Assembly (NCBI GenBank): GCA_009617715.1
Contig: VTFK01000024.1
Span: forward strand, 682,001 to 746,000
Source of the DNA: Plectrocnemia conspersa
Taxonomy: Eukaryota; Arthropoda; Insecta; Trichoptera; Polycentropodidae
Direction of reading: 5' to 3'
DNA length: 64,000 nucleotides
The translations under genes and the position numbers were made by a program. The notes under the pieces are model-generated. The model ran no database searches and was not told the origin of the DNA. It saw only the letters and a list, made by a program, of their open reading frames with translations. Below, in pieces: positions 34,430 through 45,351 of the stretch (positions are counted from its first letter, which is position 1; every line of letters starts with the position of its first letter).

Positions 34430-34860
34430 GCAATCTATCTGCGCACACACGGATGCTGATGATAATAATAATAACATAGAGAGTGAGAGCCAAATTCGTA
34501 TTTAACAATGGTATTTCGGCTAATTCGTCCGTATTTGAGATATGATTAATCTATTTAGTTTGGGATCGTGTACTTTTCGGAGCACGGGCCAGAAACATTT
34601 TGTTTCGCACAGCCAATTAATCTAAATAGCAACTTGGCGCGGATGTTTGCCTGTTTGATAAATGATTAGGATCTAATCCTGCTAGGTTTATCAACATTGA
34701 CTTGCCATCCCCCGACCCCCGCTCCCCTCTCGCAACAGTGCCCGAAAACAACCCCCTGCGTGCCACCCCCGGCCGGTCGCAGAAAATGATTAAAATCCAA
34801 TGTTTGCGAGCCGCTGCCCCTTGCGAGGCTATCTTTAATACGCGGATATAAATTATAGCA
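34430..34860. promoter_or_regulatory. Island with homeodomain-type sites and a C-rich core
   Basis: The island begins with GATAATAATAATAACA and contains CTAATTCGTCCG (34520-34531) and CTTTTCGGA (34573-34581), the same two motifs in the same order as at 8.0 kb. It also has TTAATCTA twice (near 34542 and 34616) and the inverted repeat GATTAG-GAT-CTAATC (34664-34678), which includes a TAATCC bicoid/Otx-type core. A pyrimidine-rich CpG stretch (CCCCCGACCCCCGCTCCCC) follows. Candidate enhancer by motif content. Confidence 0.42.
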
Positions 34861-36540
34861 GAAATATATCTAATAAGTGTGGACAAAGTGAAAGAAAACG
34901 GTGCTATACGCTATTAAAAATAAAATAAATTAGACTGTTTATTTATTTATTAATTCATTACCTGTTTCTAAATATATTAGGTATCATGTCACACTAAAAC
35001 AACAGTAAAAACTGAATATCTTAGCTATATTCATTAGAAAATTCTAATAAACTTTGTTTTATAAGACGTAGTGCTCAAATTGCATCTCTTGATTTTTTCA
35101 TAATAGAGAACATTTCAAATATACATTTTATGTAGTACTTTTTATGAGTATGTGCGATTGCAATAATTTATACAAATTAATATATCAAACATTTTCTCTT
35201 TTATATCTAACACTTAATGTGCCGAATCTTTTGTAGACTATATATTTTTTTTGTGCACTTATGACTTCCATTAAATAATAATAAATATTTATTCAACTTA
35301 ATACAGATAATTTCAACAATTCTAAAGATAGAAAATAAAGTAAATAATTTGATAATGTCATTAATTATAGTTCATGTAATATATTTGTGATTGGTTTAAG
35401 ACTATCTTAAATCAATAAGTAAATAAATATTTCGAGATGTGGAAAATTAAAATAATTTATAATAAAATAGAGTTAATTATATTTACAAAAATATAGATAC
35501 TTTTTGCCACCGTCTTTTTAACGTGAATAAGGCAATAGCATAAAATAAAAATCTAGCGTGTGCTTTAATTTAATATACATATTTTCAACTATTGCCATTG
35601 CGGCTCTTAGACCGATATTTAATACAGAAATAAAATCTTAATATTTCACGTATATAAAAATTTTTGGACATACTATACATGCCTTCAAAAAAGTTAACGA
35701 GCATAATTCGTTCCAGAATTTTACTCGTAACGCGAAACACTTGTTGAGCGAAACAATTTTTCCCATATAAAATCAATGTAAAATACGATAATACCTAGTA
35801 GGTAGTATAGTCTGACAGTTAGTTACCAATCACAGATAAATATTTTACTCTCACATTGCCATATTATAGAACAGTTTTAGCATAATTCAGGAATTATCTT
35901 CGTCATTCGTTATGCAAAACGACGCTCGTTAAGCGAGGCTTCGCTGTAATAGTATGTTTCTAAAATTAATTTTTATATTTAAATTAACGTTTTTTAGATG
36001 CTAATAATACTTACTGTTGATAGCCTATATAAGTTTTTAACTATTTTATATGTATTTTGTTAATTTTTAAGCAGAGCTTAACACAATGAATAGCAACAAC
36101 GAAACAATGAAATTTTATTTTATATAAAATTTATTTTATTAAACTCCCCATACTAAATGTTAAATATATCTATCTCAGCAGATATTTTGCTTAAAATTTA
36201 AAAATATTTATACAGTATATTCGATTTTTTCATGATGGGCGATAATATGGGCAAGGAATTAGGACTAGGAACATACAGTAACATGACCAAAGCGACTCAT
36301 ATTCATATGCATATTTCTTTAAATTAAATATCGTATTCGTTCTATAAAATAAAAATAGCCCATTCTTTTTTATTGATACAGTCAATACTATTTTTGTAAT
36401 ATACATATCATATTTACTAATATCACATTAATGAGAGTAAGAGATTGTGTCAAACTTTTTATTATTTATTAATTAACAATAATTACAGCTTCCCTTTCAA
36501 GTCGTTCAACTATGCACATTTTGGTGTTTGGGTATAAATT
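34861..36540. other. A+T-rich spacer
   Basis: No gene. Around 35925-35948 a small hairpin AGCGA-GGCT-TCGCT is the only GC-rich feature. Confidence 0.4.
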
Positions 36541-36780
36541 ATCGTGCAAGTAAGTACAAATAAGGGCGTCCGCGAACAGGAGGGCCCTCATCTTGGCCTA
36601 ACTGTGTTATCGCCGAGGGTTGACCCACCATAAATCAAAACCGAGAACCCGGTACTCGCAAGATGTATTGTTGTTCGCTGGCTTGACCTACGGGGGAAAA
36701 GAAGCCTTTGGGGGTAGCTACACAGTAGGGAAAAAGGGGTGAGTAAAGGAAAAATATAAACTTGCTACTGGGCCTTAATG
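36541..36780. other. GC-richer island
   Basis: Contains GGGCGTCCGCGAACAGGAGGGCC, CACCATAAATCAAAACCGAG and a purine-rich tail (GTAGGGAAAAAGGGGTGAG). No coding frame. Candidate regulatory island. Confidence 0.35.
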
Positions 36781-37545
36781 ACAACCAAGATATACCCACT
36801 TGTATAAATATAATTTACATATCAAAACAGGTCATATAAAAAACATAATGATTAATAACACATTATATATTAAAAACGATACTATAGTAAAAGATTAGCA
36901 TTTTTAGATTTTATTAATTTGTTTTGATTTTAAATCTTATTAATTTTCACTTAAATCTAATTATAGTTTTTCTAAACTAATTGAATTTAAAATAAAGCAT
37001 AAATGATAATATTTAACATATTTTGTATACTATACTTGTAAACTTCACAGTATAGTTATAAAACATTACGCAAAAATTTTACGCGAGCCCATATTAACCC
37101 ACTAATTACTACAACAAGACAAAATTATTAATTAAAAACTATTCGTATTATCTTATCTTTTTAATTTTCTCTAGTAAACTATAGAATGGTATAAACCAGC
37201 AAATTCTTTTTAGTAATATTGTATGTATTTTCTTGCATTCAAGACATTATTCGATTTTGAAAAAGATTGTATCTGTTAAGGGGTTAAATATCTTTACAGC
37301 TATTTTTAATGATTTGTGATTAAGGAATATTTTGTTAACTAAAACTCCTGTTAACATTTCATCATATTTTTTCTTCTCTCGTTTTGAAGTAAAAATTAGC
37401 TAACCTAACCCATATCCATATACATTTTATCTAATTAAATATAGATTTAATATATTTTTGAATAAATTAAAGTTTTTAATAATTTAAAATGAAAGTAATA
37501 CGTTAAAATTAGCTGCAATTTTTTGCATGTAGTATATGTATAAGT
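36781..37545. other. A+T-rich spacer
   Basis: Nothing recognised. Confidence 0.4.
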
Positions 37546-37548
37546 ACA

Positions 37549-37871
37549 CTATATATATTTTATTTGCGTTAACACATTCAGTTTGAGAGCTATCCATTTT
37601 ATCATTATTTATAATTGATAAAAAGATGGCAATTTTGAGTTTATGCCTACTGCTCTAAATAAAACAATCATTTTTCCGATTGATCGATAATTATAAAAAA
37701 TATAGTAATGATTTTAATTTCTATAAATTTGTTCCAAATATATACAGGAGTAATGATAAATATATCAACATATATCCATATCGTGTGCTTTAGAGTTACT
37801 CTTTATTATAAATCATGATAGAATGGATAGCTCTAGAACTTTGTTAACGCAAATAACGAGTATATATTATA
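37549..37871. mobile_element. Inverted-repeat (MITE-like) element with ~65-bp arms
   Basis: The left arm (about 37549-37612) carries TATTTGCGTTAAC and AGAGCTATCCATT. The right arm (about 37808-37871) carries their reverse complements AATGGATAGCTCT and GTTAACGCAAATA at matching distances. The arms pair over about 65 bp with few differences, leaving a spacer of about 200 bp. No coding capacity or clear TSD. A third arm of the same family lies at 49405-49470. Confidence 0.7.
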
Positions 37872-38345
37872 TTTTCAAAAACATGTATTTGTTTTTTTAT
37901 TTAAGGCAATAAAAACATATTTTTCAAATTTTGTTATTTATTTTAAGTTTTTTTCAATGTTTTTTCTCAATTAAATAGTTATGTAACAAAATAATTTAAG
38001 ATAAATAGTATAAACTAAAAGTAAATAAAAAATATCGCTTAGGTTAAGTTTGGATTTGAACAGAATTTTTTTTGTAAATAGAAAATTAGGTTTTATAGAC
38101 ATTTTAGAGCAGCGCCTTTTAGTTAAATTATATATTATAAATCTATATATCAACTATTCAAATACAATTCTACAGAAACGCCAGTAAAAATATTAATTTT
38201 CTGTAATATATGTATATACAGATTAGAGCTTATACAAAGTCAGTTTTTAAGATATTAGTGTATTTTCAAAAGCCTGTTTTCGTTTTTTCTTTAAAACATT
38301 GAAAACATATTTTTCCTATAGTTTTTTTGTCAATTTATTATTTAT
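37868..38345. repeat. Degenerate direct repeat, ~400-bp period
   Basis: ATTTTCAAAA.C.TGT.TT.GTTTTTT..TTTAA...ATTGAAAACATATTTTTC-type sequence occurs at 37872-37930 and again near 38267-38320. The bases before each (TAGCTCTAGAACTTTG and TAGAGCTTATACAAAG) are also similar. Probably an old tandem duplication overlapping the right end of the inverted-repeat element. Confidence 0.4.
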
Positions 38346-39400
38346 ATTTTTTAATCATATAACAATATATTTTAAGACATAAATAACATTTATTGCTTAC
38401 TTAATTAAAAAAAAAATACCTGAAAAAATAAAATACTCTCACTGGTTACTACTTGTTATATTAATAATTTAAGTATTTGGTGTCATTTCTAGTGTCATAA
38501 TAATTTATATTTGCATGACTTTTTTAAACCCATTTCGTTTAATATTTTTTTCCTGTTATATTGATCATTAAAATCTGTTTTTATATTAAATAAGGACAAA
38601 AAGGTTACCTTAACATAATTTTTTTGTGCTAAGCTTAGTTTTTTGTAAAACTGATTATTTTTATTGACAAATACACGTTTATATTTACAAATTTATTTAT
38701 TATTGTTTTACAGTGGACAAAAATATTTTGCAAAATATTTGTTTTACAAATTAGTTAGAGTTTTATTTTTTTCTTAAAAAATTAATTGATATAATAAAAT
38801 TTCACAGAACCTTTAAAATTTCAAAAAATAGTAGAAATAAACTAATTTTTTTTAACCCCAAAACACAATACATTAAATAAGTCTTCGATAAGGTGTAGCA
38901 AAGAGGTTTGATTTTAAAAAAATATACGATTTATGACTACAGATAATTTGCTTATATCTGATAGTAGAGGATATGCCGTTTTCCTAAATAATGATCTTTT
39001 TGGCTGTAGTTTTACAGAGAAGTTTGCTCGGCCATTACTCTTAATTTCTAATGCTATAACACAATTTTAAAAAATGCGTGTTAATCGATGTAGATTAACT
39101 TCCTATTGCTTTTTTTATGCTCCAAATTAAGTAGACATCTAAAAAAAAAAAATAAATGAAAGGTTAAATGAAGTATGCAATTATATTTCAACACTAAAAT
39201 AGTGACATTTACGCATATTTGGTTAAAATGCATTGAACTTAAAAACATAAAAATATGCAGCCCCAACCATTGTCTTTTTAAATTCCTTGACACCCACGTA
39301 CATCTCGTAAATTTATTGAAGTAAATGAATCAGACAATTTATATAAAATTCCATCAATTTTTACATATGTTGTAAAATATGTTTCACTAAAAAAATCAAG
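38346..39400. other. A+T-rich spacer
   Basis: Nothing recognised. Confidence 0.4.
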
Positions 39401-39660
39401 GTGTTTTGAAGCTATAGGTAAAGAGAAACGGGTATGAAAGGCGTCCGTCGAAGCGAATCGGGCGTCTGGCGAACGAAACGGCGCCGTAATTGGCGTCAGA
39501 CGCCCTGAGACGCCGTTTAACGTCACCGCAAACGTTAACGGCGACCGGCCCGTTCGGGCTAACCTCTACGGCCGCCGAGAAGCCTCAAGCTGGAAAGGGA
39601 TAGAGGTAGGCCGTTGCCGCGAGGCGAGAAAGGGACGGACGCAAACTTCTAAGATGTACG
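39400..39660. promoter_or_regulatory. CpG-rich island with repeated GGCGTC
   Basis: GGCGTC or its complement occurs five times in 75 bp: 39440, 39461, 39492, 39499 (GACGCC) and 39509 (GACGCC). The 39492 and 39499 copies form the palindrome GGCGTC-A-GACGCC. CpG density is the highest in the window (for example AACGGCGCCGTAATTGGCG). No coding frame is convincing. Candidate promoter or enhancer core. Confidence 0.45.
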
Positions 39661-40077
39661 AGTGTAATGTATGATACGAATCGGAATTGTAAATTTGTAT
39701 AGCTGGGATCTGTATGGTTTGGAGAATGTGGAGGAGAAGGATGCAAACAGGAATTCGTTACGTAATATTATTATGATTTAATTTATATTATGCACGCAAA
39801 AGTCTTTAAACTTGTGATAATTCCACGAATTTAAACAAAGACTGATCAATATTTGAAAAACTAATACAAACACGCATACGCCTATTTGAAATCCCGCGAG
39901 CGATGCCCACGATTTTTATTTTCCATCCAGCTTACGTAGTGGGGGTACGGCAGGACTTTTTCGACCATAGACTTGGCCTTTTATTGTGCTAATAACTTCA
40001 AGTATAAACTACCAACGAATTGAAACGACTACGACACGTACAACGTAGCTTCAATAAGTTTATTCATATTCTTATAC

Positions 40078-40137
40078 AGTGCCGTGGCTAGAGTAGTTTT
40101 CGCCTGGGTGCGAATGTTGCGCCCCTACCCTTGTTTT
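40078..40137 (+). mobile_element. DNA-transposon terminus-like fragment
   Basis: CAGTGCCGTGGCTAGAGTAG...CGCCTGGGTGCGAA...GCGCCCCTACCC resembles the CAGTGGCGTAGCTAG...GCGCCC termini frequently seen on insect hAT-like elements. The matching other end was not found nearby, so it is a single end or a solo fragment. Confidence 0.4.
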
Positions 40138-40439
40138 TATGACAATTTTAGAATACGTACATTACGTTAATTTAAAAAAATATTATTGACATATATTTTT
40201 ATGACAGTAGAAATATATTATATTTTTAAAGACTTTGAACAGTAAATACAATTTTATATTAAGGCAAATCATAGATAGAAAAAAATAGTTACCAAACATT
40301 ATCCATAAGTCTTTTGGCAGATGGAATAAATGTACATAAATATCTACTTAAAAATCACAGAAAAATTGAATGTATATGCTTTCTCTATTAGTTCAGGCAG
40401 CTTAATTTTAGAAATTTTATACCTAATATGTACCAATTA

Positions 40440-40560
40440 TCTTGATTTGAACTAATAATTGCGATATTTATCCGTGAGATTAGGAAAATCCAGGAATATT
40501 TAATCTGTAATGATCAGTGAGAATTAAAATAATTATCTAAAAAATTACAAAATTAAATAC
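40440..40560 (-). repeat. SINE-like repeat, partial copy
   Basis: On the minus strand, CCTGGATTTTCCTAATCTCACGG followed by AAATATCGCAAT matches the 3' part of the copy at 40790-40945. The 5' tRNA-like part is poorly preserved. Confidence 0.4.
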
Positions 40561-40789
40561 TAATAGAACTTATTTTATAAATTAAGTAAAACTTGTTTTT
40601 ATTTTATTGGCGGCACATTAAACCATTGTCAATTGATATATTACAAAATTTTTCCTGTTATTTTTAAAAATATATAATAAATGTTGTAAATAAAACTAAA
40701 ATTACAATATTTTTTAGTATATATTATTATTTTAATTTAATTTTATTCGTATATGATAATATTTTGAGCTAAATAGATCATCATTAGAG

Positions 40790-40945
40790 AATTTCTTATT
40801 CCTAATATCTCACGATATTCTTCCGTTTGATTAGTGAAATCTAGGAAAACCTAATGACATACTTTTAGCCACAATTTAAATTGAAAAACACAAGGATTTA
40901 TCTGAGATTCTAACCCAGATCTATCGTGCTCATGATAATTGTATA
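40790..40945 (-). repeat. SINE-like repeat (tRNA-type B box)
   Basis: The minus strand reads GAGCACGATAGATCTGGGTTAGAATCTC, giving a B-box-like GGGTTAGAATCTC, then GTGTTTTTCAATTTA and CATTAGGTTTTCCTAGATTT. The same order (GGGTTCAAATCTC, GTGTTTTTTAATTTA, AAGGTTTTCTTAGATTTTCC) appears on the plus strand at 51800-51930. Shared tRNA-like head and body indicate a SINE family. Confidence 0.55.
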
Positions 40946-41480
40946 ATTTAAATTATGTTATATCAATTTATTATAAAGAATTTTAAGTTTTTAAAAATTA
41001 GAATTATCACTAATTTATTTTAAAAACATAATGGCGTTTAATAATTTGCAATTTTAATATAATTTATAATATATATGATACTTGAAAAGCAAACTATTAA
41101 GAAGTTTTCTTGATAATTGTTGATTTATTAGAGCTGTAAGAAATAATTATAACTAAAAAGTTAATTCATGTAATTGCATATATTGGTTAAATAAGTAAAT
41201 AACATCATACATTTGTCAATATGTATTCGACTATATTTCAATTCACATCCCAATATCATATACACCAATGAAATAGAGTTCTCTTTGAGGGTAAAGTTCA
41301 AGCTGCAGACAGGATTATCCTTGCCGATATTCAGACATACAATTCTACAAATATATTAGGCATATGCATTACACAAATTGCTATATTGATATAAAAAATA
41401 GATGTGTATTTTTGTTTTTAATTTATTGTCTGCTTAACCTTTTTGGGACATTTTAATCGGTTGATATTTGACAATGCGAA
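40946..41480. other. A+T-rich spacer
   Basis: Nothing recognised. Confidence 0.4.
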
Positions 41481-41740
41481 TGCAAAAAAAAACAATGTGT
41501 AAGAAATTGCGGAGGGGGTTGGTTCTGTGAAAATGTGGAGCAGAAGCGATGCTGCTAGTACAGAGAGAGGGTGCGACAATAAATCAAGACCGGGGATTTA
41601 ATTAAATCTTGCATTGAAGGCGGGCGAGGGTTGGTCCAACGGTTTTGTTCGAGTTCCGGACTGGGAGACTGGAGCGAACCGAGGGGGTCGCGTTTACCCT
41701 GGCGCATCCCCGCTTGTTATCACTGTGCCCCTTTGTGTTT
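41481..41740. other. GC-rich island
   Basis: Contains ATTGCGGAGGGGGTTGG, AATAAATCAAGACCGGGG and GAGGGGGTCGCGTTTACCCTGG. No coding frame. Candidate regulatory island. Confidence 0.35.
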
Positions 41741-41865
41741 GGATTTGCCTATTAATATTTTTTGGCTGATTTTCTGTTTGTATTTTGCTTAGTTTTTATT
41801 TGCAGTAGAATCATATAAAACATAATCGGAGAAAGTGGAAAATTTAAATCTATAATAGTCTAAGT

Positions 41866-43307
41866 TAGGGTTTCCCAGACTTTTCTTGCAATGGAATACT
41901 TAATAAATCGTAATTTTTCTTGCGATGGAACACTTCATAAATACACCATCAAAATTAAAATTTTCTTTTGAATAATCATCAATTAAAGTGCGTTATGTTC
42001 ACTAATATTTCATTGCACAAAATTTTAAATACTCTGCATTGAAGTGGTCTAGATTTCACATAGCTTATTTTTACTGCTTCATCCGTATCATTTTAAAAAA
42101 TAGCTACAGTCATTGGATGCGTTTATGGTAGCCATTTTCCAAAATATGCTTTAAATGAGATTCCTGGCTGACCCTCTAAGGAAGACCTCGCTTTATGGCT
42201 GTAACTCTTTAGGCTGAAGTCTCTGGAAAGTACCAATGAAGGCTCCTTTTTAGATGATGCCTTTAACTTGTGCTACAGAATCCTGTCTTACACTCTTTTC
42301 AAAAAAAAAAAAAATAGCTTGGATAGGTCTGACAAACAAAAGGCATAGATGCCGATCTTCAGCCCGATGGTTAACCCTCACCAAAAAATAAAATTCAGGA
42401 CTCATTAAAATTTTCTTAAATTAAACGTTTTCTATATTTCGTAGAAAGCAATCTTAATACATTATTTGACGAACAGTCGCCAAATAAGGTAACAATGTTT
42501 TATGGTTTCTGAAAATATTGAAAAACGGTTCGCGTTTTTGTTTAAAAACCAGGCGCGTACGGTGAAATATATTCCGTTTCGCTCGCTCGCGTGTTAAGTG
42601 ACGAGAGGGAGTGAGAGATAAGGGCGTGCGGAACGCATGTAACGTACACCCATATCTATTACTCACTCTTGTCCATAAACTTACATGTATATATATGATT
42701 TTTTATAGTTTTATATTCATTTTATGCTGCATCAATATTCAATTCAATTTTTTACTATATAATTTATTAATTACGTATTTTTTATGAAAATTAATTCAGC
42801 ATTTAAAAAATATTTTTTATTGATTTATTTACACTTAGCACATAAAGGGTTAAAAATGCATAATGTCTGGTCATATAACATATGTTAACATGATTTTAAA
42901 TCAAAAATATCATGTTTTAAAAATATTTTATAATTATATTGGTTTGATACACTTACACTAACAATAATTAAATATTTTTTTACTAAAAATAAAGAAAAAT
43001 ATTAAGCAGTTGGAGTTAAAAGTAAAATATATCTGACATTCAAACAATCTATGAAAATTTCGTGGGCCTAATTTTCGTTTGCGCAATAATCCAGTCACTA
43101 AAAAAAATGAATATACTCACCGTGATTGATATCCCATGCACCGATTATGTCACAATCGAGCTGTATGCCATTTTATACTAGTTGGCAATTTTAGCAACTG
43201 TCGTCAGACTAATGACAGTCGGCTGTCGCGTTGCTTGGGATTTGAACAAAACAAATTTTGTTCAGCGGAACACTGGTGCTCCGCAGAACATAGTTTAGGG
43301 AACTCTA
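41866..43307. mobile_element. Possible hAT-like element (both termini, TSD not found)
   Basis: The left end is TAGGGTTTCCCAGACTTTTC with a tandemly repeated CTTGC(A/G)ATGGAA(T/C)ACTT(A/C)ATAAAT. The right end, reverse-complemented, is TAGAGTTCCCTAAACTATG followed by TTCTGCGGAGCACC. Both have the TAG(G/A)GTTYCCNAAACT form of insect hAT-like termini. A near-palindrome, GCGGAACACTGGTGCTCCGC, lies at 43265-43284. Flanking octamers (GTCTAAGT, ATATATTA) do not match, so the ends may belong to two elements. Repeat D lies inside, along with a GC-rich patch (42530-42660). No transposase recognised. Confidence 0.4.
42158..42390 (+). repeat. Dispersed repeat family D, copy 3
   Basis: Inverted relative to 5437-5690. 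Blocks: GACCCTCTAAGGAAGACCTCGC, TCTCTGGAAAGTACCA, ATGCCTTTAACTTGTG, GGTCTGACAAACAAAAGGCAT and ACCCTCACC. A poly-A tract of about 15 bp sits in the middle. See the copy at 5.4 kb. Confidence 0.65.
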
Positions 43308-43499
43308 ATATATTAATTAACAATTTAAAAAATATAGAGGGTATGGTAAATAAATAAATATTGATCATGAACTAAAGTAACATCTATAATCCTTCCAACA
43401 TGTCATGTGTAATGCATGTATAATTATTATATATTCAATATAGCAAAGCATTTTGACTTGAAAAATATTTTTTAAATATAAGGGCAAAACAGGGTTAAA

Positions 43500-43800
43500 A
43501 GCATTACATACGGTCACGTACATACGACCGGGTGGCGATGTGGCGCCCGCGATTTGCAAGAGATATTATTTCATTTCGGGTTCTAGAACCCACTTTTATG
43601 CGGGTTTAATTTCATACACACACACTTATACATTAACAGTATGCGTACGCATACTTTCGAGTAGATATACATTTAAAATACTCACACACACAATGTGTGT
43701 ATCGCATATACTGATACATATGCACGGTTGTGCTTTTATTAGAAGACTAAGGTGGAAGCTTTTCCCATCCCATCGTTATAAGGTTTAAAGGGAGCATCCG
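43500..43800. other. Island with a cluster of perfect palindromes
   Basis: Within 123 bp lie GGGTTCTAGAACCC (43578-43591, perfect 14 bp), AGTATGCGTACGCATACT (43638-43655, perfect 18 bp) and ACACACA-CAA-TGTGTGT (43684-43700, hairpin). A GC-rich head (CGGGTGGCGATGTGGCGCCCGCG) precedes them. Overlapping open frames on both strands are unrecognised. Candidate regulatory or structured DNA. Confidence 0.45.
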
Positions 43801-43837
43801 TTAATGTATTCAAGGAAGCTTCTGTAAGATTAGGTGG

Positions 43838-44135
43838 CCGCTTAAGATAACGTATCTGATAGAAGGCGGGCCGGGGATCGTTTGCGCTGAGTTATTTCAA
43901 AGGGCACCGGCAAATCTTGCGGATTTAGTGGGCTTCAAAGGACCAACTGATAATATTCTTCCCGGAGGAAACATCAATTCATTTGCCGGACGGCGGGCGA
44001 GGGATGGGGGTGGATGGACGATGGGGTGGAGTCGACCTACTACGGCGGCTTAGCCATTAAGCACATTAACGCTTTAATTATTAATTCGGCTCGAAAAAAG
44101 CGGTGTAATATCATTGTGATGGTGGAGGGATCAAT
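43838..44135. other. GC-rich island
   Basis: Contains GAAGGCGGGCCGGGGATCG and GCCGGACGGCGGGCGAGGGA, then GCACATTAACGCTTTAATTATTAATTCGGC, with adjoining TAATTA homeodomain-type cores. No coding frame. Candidate enhancer. Confidence 0.38.
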
Positions 44136-44471
44136 TTGGCCATTGTTCATCGTTCTATAGCAGATATTACAATCTTAAATGATTGGCAAATATAATCTTG
44201 TTATGTATTATTATTAAATACTATAAATAATATATTATATATTGGATTGTTTCATATCAAATGGCTAACTTTTACTAGGAAACATTTTTTCTTATTTCCA
44301 GTCAGACTTAAAGTTACAGATAAATCTAAATATTTTTTTATTAAAAATCGCACTATTTCCCCAATACGTCATTATGGTTATTATATAAAAAAAATATTCC
44401 AATTAAACATTTTAAAACAAAATAATAAAAAAATATGGTGATGATCAATTGTAGTATAAAAACACTGTGTT

Positions 44472-44949
44472 TAGCTTATTGCTAAGCTAGATGGCCCGTG
44501 CAAATTGACGTCCTGGCCGCAACGGATAAGAATAAGGGACGCGATCGCGACTCTCTAGAGCCTTTTAAAGCTTGCAGCCGAAAGTTGGCGAGCATCAACG
44601 GATTTTGACACTGTCCCTTAGCTATTAAAAAAAGTGCTTTATTGAGTATAGGTCACTAAAATTTTATTTGAATTCTCTCTAATAACAAGGAGTACTTTGC
44701 TTTACTCAAATTCCAGAAAATGGACCCATATTCGAGAATGCTACAAACTAGCTTATCGTACAGAACGAGAATCGGCAATTCATTATTTAAGTAACACGCG
44801 CTCCGCATAACAAAGCCGAGCATCTTCAACGTCTTATCGCAAATTTTGGCAATGTGCATACAAAATCTCCATCCTAGCTCAATCGTCATTCTCAAGTCAT
44901 CGACGAAAGTATTTTTATTTAAAATAATCAGAGAATTTTTTCTATGCAA
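44472..44949 (-). mobile_element. Non-LTR retrotransposon fragment (family A, copy 4)
   Basis: The minus strand reads (44949 downward) DDLRMTIELGWRFCMHI, CDKTLKMLGFVMRSA, ILVLYDKLVCSILEYGSIFWN and KYSLLLERIQIKF, matching the post-RT part of the 47.5-kb copy. Below that, SRESRSRPLFLSVAARTS (about 44515-44575) matches the C-terminus. The stretch between the two blocks is deleted. A small hairpin, TAGCTTA-TTGC-TAAGCTA (44472-44489), follows the coding remnant. No RT catalytic motif survives. Confidence 0.8.
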
Positions 44950-45324
44950 GGTGATCGGGAAAATTTGACAACGTGAATAAGATTCTTAATTGAATATTCG
45001 ATTAATTTAATTATTCGTCCGATTTTCAACTATTGCATAATTATTCGTTCATACTATCTGAAATAAAATTCGATAAAATCTTAAAAAAACAATTTCTGTA
45101 TTTAAGCAACACAGGTAGTAATTTTTCTCTCAATATACCCATGACTAGTGCCGCTCCAAAATTCATGCACTTTTATTTTGCTTGGAAATGCAAGACCATG
45201 AAACGTTTCTTCTGAACAAAAAAATCCTTTTACGCCTTTTTTTAATGTTTATCGGTGTGTATACTATGACCGAAATACGCAGAATTTATTTGTTGAGCAA
45301 AACAAAATGTTGGAAAACTCACCC

Positions 45325-45351
45325 GTGTGCGTCGCAAATTTTTGTGAAGTT
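45325..45351 (-). repeat. 27-bp exact inverted match to 14.6 kb
   Basis: Reverse complement of 14613-14639 (core GTGTGCGTCGCAAATTTTTG). Flanking sequence is only weakly similar, as expected for a short conserved piece of a dispersed element. Confidence 0.6.

Noticed and set aside
36118..36140. A+T palindrome as a MITE end
   Set aside because: TTTTATTTTATATAAAATTTATTTTA is low-complexity. Such palindromes are common by chance in this background.
41866..43307. Confident single hAT element
   Set aside because: Both ends look hAT-like, but the flanking octamers do not match, so it is kept at low confidence and the two ends may come from different insertions.
44656..44949. Independent small gene on the minus strand
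   Set aside because: Its peptide (CDKTLKMLGFVMRSA, ILVLYDKLVCSILEYGS) matches the post-RT segment of non-LTR family A, so it is an element fragment.
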